Shown: positions 11,628-20,738 of the stretch, one piece after another
How positions within the stretch are numbered: the stretch's first letter is position 1
Layout of the letters: each line of letters starts with the position of its first letter
Assembly: GCF_026151205.1 (NCBI RefSeq)
Contig: NC_087081.1
Span: 15,550,837 to 15,614,836, forward strand
Direction: 5' to 3'
Length of the DNA stretch: 64,000 nt
Source: Bolinopsis microptera
Lineage: Eukaryota > Ctenophora > Tentaculata > Lobata > Bolinopsidae
The notes under the pieces: generated by a model
Told to the model about the DNA's origin: nothing
The model's input: the letters and a program-made list of their open reading frames with translations, nothing else
Database searches by the model: none
Position numbers and translations under genes: made by a program

Positions 11628-12611
11628 ATGCAAGATGCGAAAGTATTTGTAGTCAACACAGAAACAGGATTTGAACACCTCTGTGGAGTTCTAAAAGTAA
11701 ACCCAGTTTGGACTATAGAGGGTCAAACGTACAGATTTCCTTGTCATCTGAAGTGTGGTGATGAGGTGAAAGTGACGTCACACCACGTGTTATGACGGCA
11801 CACCACGTGTTATGACGTCACACCACGTGTTATGACGTCACACCACGTGTTATGACGTCATTATCATCTGAAGTGCGGTGATGAGGTGAAAGTGACGTTG
11901 CGACATAGAGGAGGCGCCTATACCGAAGTGGCGATTATTCACATGAGAGAAATTACGGTGTTAGGTACAGGTATGTTATGGATCTTAGTTTTTATTGAGA
12001 GTTGTCAGTTGTGTACTAATACTAGCAAACAAAGTCCACGTTGCTTTTCGAAATATCTTTAAATAAATCTAACCTACCAGTTTATAGCAAAAATAACTTT
12101 TTCAGTTGACCAAGTTTTCTGTTACAATGACCTAGAATCGATCGAACAAACGAACATCTACATTGCTTATCAGCCAGTAAGTTCTCGAATCTCGATATAA
12201 AGATACCACTAAATTAATAAACTCTCCCACCCTTGCCCAGTACCCCCTGTCCAGTACCCCCCTGCCCAGTACCCCCCTCCTGCCCATGCCAGTACGCCTC
12301 CCTGCCAGTACCAGTACCCCCTGCCCAGTACCCCCCTCCTGCCCAGTACCCCCTGCCCAGTACCCCCCTCCTACCCATGCCAGTACGCCTCCCCTGCCCA
12401 GTACCCCCCTGCCCAGTACCCCCCTCCTACCCATGCCAGTACGCCTCCCCTGCCCAATACCCCGCCCTTTCCCGTATTATAGTGAGAAGATCTCTAAAAT
12501 CCAAAAAACGGATTCGGTTAGTATCTCGGAACTGGAAGTGGAAGGAAGGTACACAACCATTATGCTGACTTGGCTGCCACTCAGGGGCGCGAACTCCTCA
12601 CGTCGCTCATG
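11628..12611 (+). CDS. Spliced gene with a discoidin/fucolectin-like segment (partial)
   Basis: Exon A (about 11590-11970) encodes MQDAKVFVVNTETGFEHLCG, then GQTYRFPCHLKCGDEVKVT, and ends HMREITVLGT before the donor G|GTATGT. The pattern of a cysteine, F-x-C, and a final I-x-E-I-x-V-x-G resembles the second half of F5/8-type or fucolectin-like lectin domains. Exon B (12106-12176) starts after TTTTTCAG in matching phase 1, encodes VDQVFCYNDLESIEQTNIYI and ends at CCA|GTAAGT. A likely last exon near 12478-12611 encodes KISKIQKTDSVSISELEVEG and a stop, but its acceptor is ambiguous. Exon A carries a 120-bp tandem duplication around a CACGTG/CRE satellite (11766-11885) that introduces stops unless it is spliced out. 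The 5' exons were not identified. Confidence 0.5.
11766..11885 (+). repeat. 120-bp tandem duplication with E-box/CRE satellite inside exon A
   Basis: The coding segment CATCTGAAGTGYGGTGATGA with following GGTGAAAGTGACGT occurs twice, at 11745-11778 and 11865-11898. Between the copies lie four units of TGACGTCACACCACGTGTTA. If 11766-11885 is removed (GTGAAAG...GATGAG) the reading frame HLKCGDE-VKVTLRH is restored exactly. Confidence 0.7.
12231..12470 (+). repeat. CCTGCCCAGTACCCCC minisatellite in an intron
   Basis: About 14 imperfect copies of a pyrimidine-rich unit, with interspersed ACCCATGCCAGTACGCCTC variants. It fills the intron between the donor at 12177 and the region of the next acceptor near 12474, so it also supplies a very long polypyrimidine tract. 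The long proline-rich open frames here are by-products of the repeat. Confidence 0.85.
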
Positions 12612-13347
12612 AGGAAAGGAGGAACGCTTAAAGTCTAAACAGGACTACCTCATCGTCCATGACAGGCAGTGTTGAGACCTACCTTCCTTGAAATCAACAG
12701 TGCTGGCAAAGTTTCAAATTACGATCATGCTTTGTTGCCCACTTTTGTTTGAGAAGCTCAATTGATACTCGCGGTAGATTACTGGCGTCCGGTCGTATTG
12801 TTTATACTTGTAGATTTAATGGCACCCGCTATCGGCACCTGCTATTGTTTGGCACCCGCCATTGTTTATACTTGCCCCTGTTAAATAACTGCAGACCAGA
12901 GGAGACTTGAGGAATCTAGGGACAGTAGTCACTAAGGCATCATGTAGCCTCCAGGCTCGAGAAACCCCGACAAACCCCGACACACCCCGACAAACCCTGA
13001 CAAACCCCGACGTGTCGAGATATGTCGTATCATGTCGGGCCCACCGGCTACATGACGCCTTCACTAGTCTTCACGCCAAAAGTCTTCGACCCAAACAATG
13101 AGCTGACAAATTCCTGAGATACCAACAAATTCCTGAGATACTAACAGTGGAACTATAAAAACAATATAAATAGACACTGATCTACAGATATTTTGACATC
13201 TTTTACTGCTTAACGACTGCCTTTCTTGCTCATTGTATGAAAAATTAATTTAAAAATTATTTGCTAAAATTTAATAAACGCCAAAAAGAGATGACAAATT
13301 TGGATTTTTGACGGTTTTGAATGCCTTCGAGCGTTCATTTTAACTAG
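12612..13347. other. No gene recognised; short CGACAAACCC array
   Basis: The 12960-13012 segment contains about five copies of a CCCCGACAAA 10-mer. The rest shows no exon or RNA gene. Confidence 0.4.
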
Positions 13348-13545
13348 CAGGAACCCGTCTAACCCTAAAGTGGTGTCAAGACTTGAGAGACTAAAATAAT
13401 TATTACCTATTTAATTCGTCCAAATTTTGGGCACTCAAATTCTTATTCCTTGGCCAATTTTTTATTTTTCATGCTGATTTGAAGGCCTTTAAGCATTTGA
13501 CCCAGTCACAAAAGTTTCAGTTGTATATCTTTTACGGTTTTTGCG
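13348..13545 (+). repeat. Dispersed repeat, copy B (AGCAGGAACCCGT family)
   Basis: Second copy of the repeat at 11099-11350 in the same orientation, with a deletion between TTTAATTCG and CAAATTTTGGG. Confidence 0.75.
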
Positions 13546-13598
13546 GAAAGTCGCATTAAAGTTGATGCCGTGGTGTCAGTAAAATGGCACGGATCCAT

Positions 13599-13626
13599 CC
13601 ATATATATATATATATATATATATAT
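13599..13626. repeat. (AT)n microsatellite
   Basis: An uninterrupted run of about 14 AT dinucleotides. Confidence 0.95.
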
Positions 13627-14875
13627 CGTCTCGCTTTATTTCACCCAGCAACTTATACAATATCTAGTACAACTACAAGCTAAACATAAAGACAAGGTGC
13701 CGTTCTCTTGTGCATAGTACCGTTCTCCATGCGGTTCGGCTTTGTATTAGAGATTCCTTAAGGCAAGCTGATCGAGAATAGACGACTTCAAGTCTCCGTC
13801 GTACACCGTTTCATCGATCCACATCTAGCACTCTAGCAGGATGTAATAGCGTAGTTATGTACTATTGTTTTGCTCATCGCTCCCTAATCTAACTAAACTA
13901 ATGCTGGCTAGTTTAACGAATATATGACATCTAACTTAGCTATGCAAATACATTATCTTTCGCCGCGATTTTGCCTAGTTTGGCTTATCGCGGCGCCGCG
14001 ATTTTTGGCCTAAGTAATCGCGATTTTCTTTTGTCCTTGAATTGATTGAGTACTGTATTTCATAAATCACATAGTACAGTACTCCATAAATGTTAAATTC
14101 CGCGCCCGATTAACTGGTGCCATAATTTAAGATATCTCAGTTCTAAAATTCCACAAAATCAGCTATTTACGACTTAATTCTATAAGCGGATATCGAAAAG
14201 ACGGGAATGTTTTCAGATGCTTGATCTGAAATGACATGACTTATCACTGTTTACATAGTGGAACAGGGGGACAAAATCAACAAATTCGATAAACTGCTTT
14301 CCCATAAATAAATTAAGGTACAAATATAACTGATTTAGCGACTGCGTAGAATAGGCGAATACGGGTTTAACAGTTCGAAAACAAGGTTAAAGTGAGCTAT
14401 CAAACCCAATTTACGTTTGTTGTTTTTACTAATGAAAACTTTACTTTCACAATTACCAGTTCTAAAATCTATCCGATTGTAATGAAGGGAATGTTGGAGT
14501 GTTTGAATGTTGAGACAAGGGGCTGACACGTACCTTATAAATATCTCCATATTTGAACTGCCTTACAGTTACAATATCCAGTAGACTACTTCGCTTTCAG
14601 TTAAAGTTTTTATTTTCTGTTTGGCTTTGATTTGAAGTATCAAAGTTTTATAATTTCATTGTTTCCAAAACATTTTAAAGACTATGAAACCTATTGAAGA
14701 CTTTTTTGGACCGATAGGTCAACTTTTTTTGTAAATTTAAATACTTACCTGATGAATGATGATTCTCGTTGATTAATATTTTTATTGGTTACAATTATCT
14801 AAACAGTACATATATACCCTATATAATACGTATTTAACATTTTAAAACTCAACATTATTTTCTCTCAGTTTAACA
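13627..14875. other. Intergenic region upstream of carbonic anhydrase; no gene recognised
   Basis: No coding exon is seen. A TATA-like stretch TATATACCCTATATAATACG at 14810-14829 lies about 50 bases before the carbonic anhydrase ATG and could be its core promoter. A CTCTCAG acceptor-like sequence at 14861 leaves open a 5' untranslated exon. Confidence 0.4.
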
Positions 14876-15724
14876 ATGAAGCTACTCCTTCTCCTCGGAA
14901 CCGTTATCAGCCTGGGTTGGGCTGCTGAGGGTGAATATTCCTACGCCGACCAGGCAGCTTGGGGCGGTGTTTGCACCACTGGAGATCGCCAGTCCCCCAT
15001 AGATGTTAACAGCGTCAAGAATACAGTCTCCTACAGCTCCAACATTGCAAGTTTCGGCGGGGGTCAGGCGGTGACGAAGAGAACAGAAGGATTGAAGACA
15101 GTGCAGTTTGATCTTACAGACACCCCTACAATCTCGATGCCGGATACCTGGCCAGTAGGACACACTAAGGGCCTGCAGGCTCTCCAGCTTCACTTTCACT
15201 GGGGACCGTCAGGAGCAGGTGGCTCGGAACACAAGCTGTTTGGTAAGCACTACAAGGGGGAGGCTCATCTTGTTACCAGGAATTTGGATCAGGAGGACGA
15301 GGAAGCAGACGATTACCTAGCAGTGTTCGGGGTCTTCCTCCAAACCGGGAGTCTTATGGCTGCTGATGACATCAGCATTAATATAGCGTCACTCATCAAT
15401 GGAGGAACAACAAACATTGACCTGAACAACCTGTACAAACCACAAACGAATAGCATATTCACCTACCGAGGAGGACTGACCACCCCTGGGTGTAACGAGA
15501 TAGTGTTCTGGCAGGTCCTGGAAGAACCCATCACCCTCTCCGAGGACCACATGGACGTTCTCAGAGGAGCGGTGGCGTACGAGGAGAATTTCAGGGAGAT
15601 CCAGGGCCTGAACGGACGAGACATTACACACCGGCTACTTGACCAGCTGTATGATAGTGGCAGCTCCAGGTCGGAGATGTCTTTAGTTGTCCTTGTGTTT
15701 GTTACGCTCTTTTGTGTCATGTAA
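14876..15724 (+). CDS. Secreted, probably GPI-anchored alpha carbonic anhydrase, 282 aa
   Basis: Catalyses reversible hydration of CO2 to bicarbonate. Residues 1-16 form a signal peptide. The start of the catalytic domain is marked by QSPIDV (39-44). The three zinc histidines are H106 and H108 in LHFHWG and H131 in EAHLVTRN. E118 and T202/T203 (LTTPGC) fit the usual gatekeeper positions. C33 and C206 match the disulfide of secreted family members. The position normally holding the proton-shuttle histidine (NxGHxxQ) reads TEGLKTVQ here, so that histidine appears absent, which predicts slower proton transfer. The tail has a small-residue site (SGSSRS, 261-266) and a C-terminal hydrophobic helix, typical of GPI attachment. 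The gene is intronless within the coding region and of normal family length. In cnidarians such enzymes serve pH and carbon handling or mineralisation; the exact role is not known. Confidence 0.93.
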   Translation: MKLLLLLGTVISLGWAAEGEYSYADQAAWGGVCTTGDRQSPIDVNSVKNTVSYSSNIASFGGGQAVTKRTEGLKTVQFDLTDTPTISMPDTWPVGHTKGLQALQLHFHWGPSGAGGSEHKLFGKHYKGEAHLVTRNLDQEDEEADDYLAVFGVFLQTGSLMAADDISINIASLINGGTTNIDLNNLYKPQTNSIFTYRGGLTTPGCNEIVFWQVLEEPITLSEDHMDVLRGAVAYEENFREIQGLNGRDITHRLLDQLYDSGSSRSEMSLVVLVFVTLFCVM

Positions 15725-16190
15725 ACATTGAACATTTGGGGATTTCTTGATTTTTTACTTTAGCTCTTACATTCATTTTTGATAGAATGATATGATTTGT
15801 CTTAGTATGTAGCCATGAGAAGATTTTAGTGAATTTGATATTAGTTAATTGTGTTCCTGTGCGAAATGGTATCTATTTAATTTCAATTCATCGAAATATT
15901 TTATTGTGTTTACGATCTTGTGACCAGAAATTAACGGTCTCTACTTCACAAAATATTTGATAGCACAATTAAGGGGACCTCCCGATGAATTTCAAAAATG
16001 TGTACCTTGAAAGTGATCTTAAACGATTCCCGGTAATTTTGGTCAGTACACTTGAACTTAGTGCAGAATCAAGTTCAGTTCACGCCACACACAAATTGCA
16101 TTCGTTTGTACTTTTGTTGTCTCTTATCAGCTTGCTTATCTCGCCTAGTTTAACGGCGAGATTACTGTGTGTGCTTATTGTGTATAAGCC
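15725..16190. other. 3' flank of carbonic anhydrase and 5' region of LINE fragment
   Basis: No gene is seen. The LINE copy may begin around 16080-16140, where CTTATCTCGCCTAGTTTAACG precedes the ORF1 start codon. Confidence 0.35.
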
Positions 16191-17054
16191 ATGGCTACTG
16201 TTAACGACAAGGAGTTGGATGATCTACTCGGGAAATGTTCTGCTTGGATACCTAAAGTGATGGAACAAGTAGGGTGCACTGCTCCAGTCGACGTGACGTC
16301 AGCAGTGTGTAAACGTGCGATGAAGGACACTTAGGCATTACTGTTTTCTGAATCGTTTCACTTTGTGCGGTTTCAGGCGGAAAAAATGAAACAGCTGAAG
16401 GCTGAGCGGAGCTCCATCAAGAGCCAGCTAATCGAGAATCAGACATGGGTAATCAGCTTACAGGAGCAGATAATCGACAACAAGGACAAGCAGCTCGACG
16501 CAGTAAAGACTGTGGTCAAGTCGTCAGTGGAGAGCAACTTGAAAGAACAGTTCAAGTCATACAGTGAAGCAGCTGCGGAGAATGTTATGGTCAGTCAGAC
16601 TGATAGTTTAGCAGATCCGGCTACACTGAAGAAATTGGTCAAGTCCGTCGTCCAGGAGGAGGATCGGAGCAGGAACGTTGTATTATTTGGACTGTCAGAA
16701 CAGAAGGACGAGAATGTTGAAGAGCGAGTGCAGGAGTTATTCCAGAAGATAAGACTAAAACCTACTCTGCAGGCTATCAGAGTAGGAAAGATCCATAAAG
16801 AAAATTCGAAGCGCCCAGTCAAGGTTTCGTTATCAAGTCACAGCGCTGTCCATCAAGTGCTAAGTCAAGTCAAGAAGCTGCGCCACTCAGCAACTAACAA
16901 CAAAGTGTATGTGAGACCAGATCGCTCCGAAGAAGAGCGATCTCAGGACAGGCTCCTGGTTCATGAACTGGTGAAGGAAAGAGAAATGGAACCTGACAAA
17001 CTGCACTTCATACGATCGGGGACAATTCACTCAAAAGACAAGCCAATCGAGTGA
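16191..17054 (+). pseudogene. Orphan LINE ORF1 (coiled coil plus RRM-like domain) with one in-frame stop
   Basis: From the ATG at 16191 the frame encodes 47 residues (MATVNDKELDDLLGKCSAWI and on), meets a TAG at 16332-16334, then continues in the same frame to 17054. The downstream part has a charged coiled-coil segment. It is followed by EEDRSRNVVLFGLSEQ, a spaced RVGK, and RPVKVSLSS with VYVRPDRSEEER. These are typical of the RRM-like nucleic-acid-binding ORF1 proteins of CR1/L2-like non-LTR elements in cnidarians. No ORF2 reverse transcriptase follows, so the copy is truncated. The single stop makes it a young but dead insertion, or a draft-sequence error. Confidence 0.75.
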
Positions 17055-17523
17055 TGATATGTGTTGTGGTATGCCGTATGTGTGCGGTTTGATTTCATTT
17101 TAGGCTATTGAAGTGTGGGGTGAGTTCATATTAAACATGAACCATATAGTGTGCAGTGCCCTGAACAGAGGGATTATTATTTACTATTATTTTATATGTT
17201 TTAATTGGTCATTAGAACCGCCTGGCACCGACCAGCTTTCAATCATCAAGCAAGTCATAGAACTATTTCATACGTATCAAATTGGATATGCTTTCGGCGA
17301 AGATATAACCCGCTCCATTTTTAAAACGTGGCAAAAAGTGGCCTTTGAACAAGTGGAAACGTTCAGAAAGTTGGTCAGTCATAGAAGACACCCAGTGCAG
17401 TGGGACTCTAAAATGTAAAAATTCCTTAAAAAGCTCGATGTGTCGGGAAATCAATTTTTCCACACGGATCTGTGTGTACTAAGCAAGATAAAACATCGAT
17501 AGTATGTGTTATGCAGAGCAGGA
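17055..17523. other. Unassigned region after the LINE fragment
   Basis: A plus-strand stretch ending near 17418 encodes LSIIKQVIELFHTYQIGYAF and a following charged segment. I recognise no family, and no clear splice sites frame it. It may be an old coding relic. Confidence 0.25.
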
Positions 17524-18702
17524 TTAGCAAGAATAATTTATCTGCCCACAAATATGGGTGGATATTTTGCCATCTTTATCACCATTGAACTTGTTTCTTT
17601 GTAAAGTTTGCTTACCAGCTTCCCCAGTGGTCCTGTCCCGTAGTAAACCTTGCAGTTCATCATTCGTTTCATTGTACAGTGTTAGCAGATTACTGAAAAG
17701 TAAGTATATGTTATACAATTTGTACTGCTCTGATTTGCTGTAAAATGAGGGACGATATTATCCAGGGATCTTGAAGTCAAATGCTGGCAATGTATAGATT
17801 ATGCTGTGTACATATACCCGGCGTACTTCGTATCGATCTAACGTACGTCCGTCGAATCCAGCAGCCAGCAGCCAGCAGCCAGCAGCCGCATGCATTGTAT
17901 ATAAAATGCGCGCGCGCGCGCGCGGTGAATAAAAACCGTGCATGATGCCAGTACCACAAAATTGGTTTCGCGCCGTACAGAAACAGTATCTTATTCGTGA
18001 TAAACTGAGACCGGTGAAGGATAAGTCTGATCTCGTGACAAACTGTTTGGCATCAAAGACGCTGTGAATGTTTAAGGGGTATCATTTCGTCGCAAAATGC
18101 TTTCATCTTAATGCCACTATCTACATTCTACGCGGCACACCATTATAAGTAGAGATCTAGCAGTTATTGACATAATTATTGGACAACTTTTAAAGAAAGA
18201 TGTTTGTCGCAAATATTTCCGATTTTGACGAAAATATGTCCGCTGCAAATTTCTGATCCCATCTTTTATTTTGTCTATTTTGTTTAGAAAAAATAATGAC
18301 ACCCCATAACAATTCAGTTGCAATCTCTTACCTGTAATCATTTCTGAAAGTATTGAACGATTCGTTAACTTCTGATAATTCTTTTTTTAGCTCTTGAAGT
18401 TCAGAATCTTGTGATAGTAGATCGGCTGATATCCTCCCTACCAAATCAATAAAGGTTAAAATAATAATCTTAACAGAAGGTTAATACAATCTATTAATAA
18501 GCTAGCTCTGCGGTAAGTTGAATATTTCCTCTTGAGTATGTATGTTATAAATACTATTTCTTAATCATACTATCTAAAGTAATCGTTATTAATTATAACT
18601 ATTTAATGTTTATCATTACCTAACTCTGAGTCGGGGGTTGTCTTTACTTCTGCTGGTTTGCTTTCATCAGTTGGTGTGACAGTATCGTCCATGACATGAG
18701 GC
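17524..18702 (-). CDS. Small coiled-coil protein gene, three exons, ~115 aa
   Basis: Exon 1 (18702-18620, ATG at 18692) encodes MDDTVTPTDESKPAEVKTTP and ends DSEL before G|GTAATG. Exon 2 (18437-18332) follows TTGGTAG in matching phase 1, encodes RISADLLSQDSELQELKKEL then SEVNESFNTFRNDY, and ends AG|GTAAGAG. Exon 3 (from 17692, acceptor TTTTCAG, phase 2) encodes NLLTLYNETNDELQGLLRDR. Exon 3 may run to a stop at 17524 or end at the donor G|GTAAGC (17616) and continue elsewhere. All phases agree. The product is a short charged coiled coil with an acidic, disordered N-terminus. The family is not recognised. It lies downstream of the thymidine-phosphorylase-like gene on the same strand. Confidence 0.5.
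17860..17925. repeat. CAGCAGC array and (CG)n run
   Basis: Tandem AGCAGCC copies are followed by a TATATAA motif and an alternating CG run at about 17907-17922. Such a run can adopt Z-DNA. It lies in an intron of the small coiled-coil gene. Confidence 0.8.
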
Positions 18703-18996
18703 CTACAATGTACTAGACTATGGTATTATCATGTTTCTTTTTAAGTATACAATTATGTTCTAAAAGAGTATTTACGTACTCAGGATAAGTACTCAAAATA
18801 TTTTGCATTAAGTTAATTACTTTACGAGACATATTTATGTTCGATATAATTCCAGTGACCTAAATGATTTGGGAACCTTATTTTACAAAAATAAAACCCA
18901 ATATTTGAGAAAATTGAATACAAAAATCTTCTCTGATCAGCTGTTTCATCTTGTAAACAATTTCTCCGGACCCTTCGAAAGTTAGCCTCAACTTAC

Positions 18997-19092
18997 TTTA
19001 TAATCCTCCAGAGGATATAGGAGACCGCCGTGGCCAATAAAGTAGTGACAGAGCTTGCTTATTGTCAATGGAACGTGTCCAACCAAGATCAT
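18997..19092 (-). pseudogene. HIRAN-like domain fragment
   Basis: The segment reads MILVGHVPLTISKLCHYFIG, then HGGLLYPLEDYK, and ends exactly at a donor A|GTAAGT. VGHVP-x-x-IS with a following FFxxxGG is the C-terminal half of the HIRAN-like domain found in many orphan, probably transposon-derived, proteins of cnidarians. The N-terminal half is not visible, and its phase does not join the neighbouring exon at 18702. It could be a first exon or a relic. Confidence 0.4.
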
Positions 19093-20095
19093 TTTAAAAG
19101 CAATTCATAATAGAATACTAGTGTTCATTAATTGTTTGATGAATCATATTTATAACTTACTGCATTGATAAGTTGATAGTAAATTGATAAAGTCTTAATT
19201 AAGGAAAATACGTGAAAAATAATTGTTTTTTCCTTTAAATTTTTTTCTCGAAAAACCACCGGCTTTCGTACCATTTAAATATGTCTCGTAAAGTAAATCA
19301 TGAAAACACGAGTTTTGAAACGATGCATTTAATAGTTTTACAGCTACATTCTAAGCTTCACATAGTTTATTTGAGCAAAAAACAATAAAAGGGATTGCTC
19401 AATCTTTATATAAGATTTTTCTTCATTGAAAACAGAAGATTCCAGTCTTTTAAGACTAACAATTAATTTAACTAAGAGACAATTTGACAACATTGTGTTG
19501 TTTTAATCACATAACAACAACACAAGTTCAACAGTCAACCACATTCCGCAAGATTTATCATAACGGTAGAAAAATCAAATTATTGATTGAATACCACATT
19601 TCTCCATGCTAAATTCTTACTTTACAGTAAAAATATTTGATAATCATTTAAAAAACAGACTGAAATAATGTCGTAACACGTGGTGTGACGTCATCACAAT
19701 ATCATGTGACGTCATAACACGTGATGTTATCTAATTTTCTAGCATCTATAGATAAACCCCAAACTAATAATTTAAAGTCTAACTATAAATTAAACAACAA
19801 TAAAAACTGCTTACTCATTTTCAAATCCAGTAACTAAACCATTGATTGAGTGTTTCCATAGAAATTAATTAATTCTTGATAACAAGTATAGTAACGTAAG
19901 CGTTATATTACACCAATGGGTATATTAAGTAGAATTTTAAACATTTGATAAATAAATTGCAACCACCGACCACTTATCAAACGGTAGAGATAGTTACAGC
20001 AAAGAAAAGTATTTGGGAAATCGTCAGTAATTGCAATTTTAATATTTTCGTCCCATAACATTAAATTTAAAATGTCAAAGCATCTGTGTAATAAA
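19093..20095. other. No gene recognised; E-box/CRE array at 19677-19730
   Basis: AT-rich. The only structure I can name is TAACACGTGGTGTGACGTCA with two related copies, members of the dispersed CACGTG/TGACGTCA repeat. Confidence 0.4.
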
Positions 20096-20221
20096 TTACA
20101 ACTCAAGAAAAAAGGGGTAGAGAGCCAAGGGTCGCAGCGCAAAATGTCCGCTATCTATTTTCTTTTCTTTTTCTGCGTCCGTCCTTTTACTCTTTCTTCT
20201 CAGTAACTGTTCTTTGTTCGC
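20096..20221 (-). CDS. Possible alternative last exon of the thymidine-phosphorylase-like gene
   Basis: After the acceptor CTCTTCAG, a 41-codon open stretch begins ANKEQLLRRKSKRTDAEKEK and ends at TAA (20096-20098). It is phase 0. It could join the preceding exon if that exon used the weak donor CCG|GTCATG at 20745 instead of reading to its own stop at 20739. The lysine/glutamate-rich content resembles the tail of the preceding exons. RNA evidence is lacking. Confidence 0.3.
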   Translation of the reverse strand, partial: ANKEQLLRRKSKRTDAEKEKKIDSGHFALRPLALYPFFLEL

Positions 20222-20302
20222 CTGAAGAGTAGAAAAGTTTAAACAACACACTTTAAAATGTAACACACATTTAGTTCAAGAGTATTTTCTGAGTGATCTA
20301 TT

Positions 20303-20728
20303 GATTCACCGACTTACATGTGGGTGATTATTCACCGACTTTAATGTGGGTGATTATTCACTGACTTTAAGGTGGGTGATTATTCACTGACTTTAAGGTG
20401 GGTGATTATTCACTGACTTTAATGTGGGTGATTATTCACTGACTTTAATGTGGGTGATTATTCACAGACTTTAAGGTGGATGATTATTCACAGACTTTAA
20501 TGTGGGTGATTATTCACTGACTTTAATGTGGATGATTATTCACAGACTTTAATGTGGGTGATTATTCACCGACTTTAATGTGGGTGATTATTCACCGACT
20601 TTAATGTGGGTGATTATTCACTGACTTTAATGTGGGTGATTATTCACTGACTTTAAGGTGGGTGATTATTCACTGACTTTAATGTGGGTGATTATTCACA
20701 GACTTTAATGTGGGTGATTATTCCTAAT
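20303..20728. repeat. 26-bp minisatellite, ~16 copies
   Basis: Unit TTATTCACTGACTTTAATGT plus GGGTGA, with T/G and C/A variants. It starts about 11 bases after the stop codon of the last thymidine-phosphorylase-like exon. There are no unique spacers, so it is not a CRISPR-type array. Confidence 0.92.
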
Positions 20729-20738
20729 AACAATGATG

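Noticed and set aside
12132-12612. Proline- or glycine-rich open frames (PCPVPP, GRGVLGRG types)
   Set aside because: They arise from the CCTGCCCAGTACCCCC array inside an intron.
20303-20728. Regular 26-bp array that could suggest a CRISPR-like structure
   Set aside because: Units are directly adjacent with no unique spacers, and the organism is an animal. It is a minisatellite.
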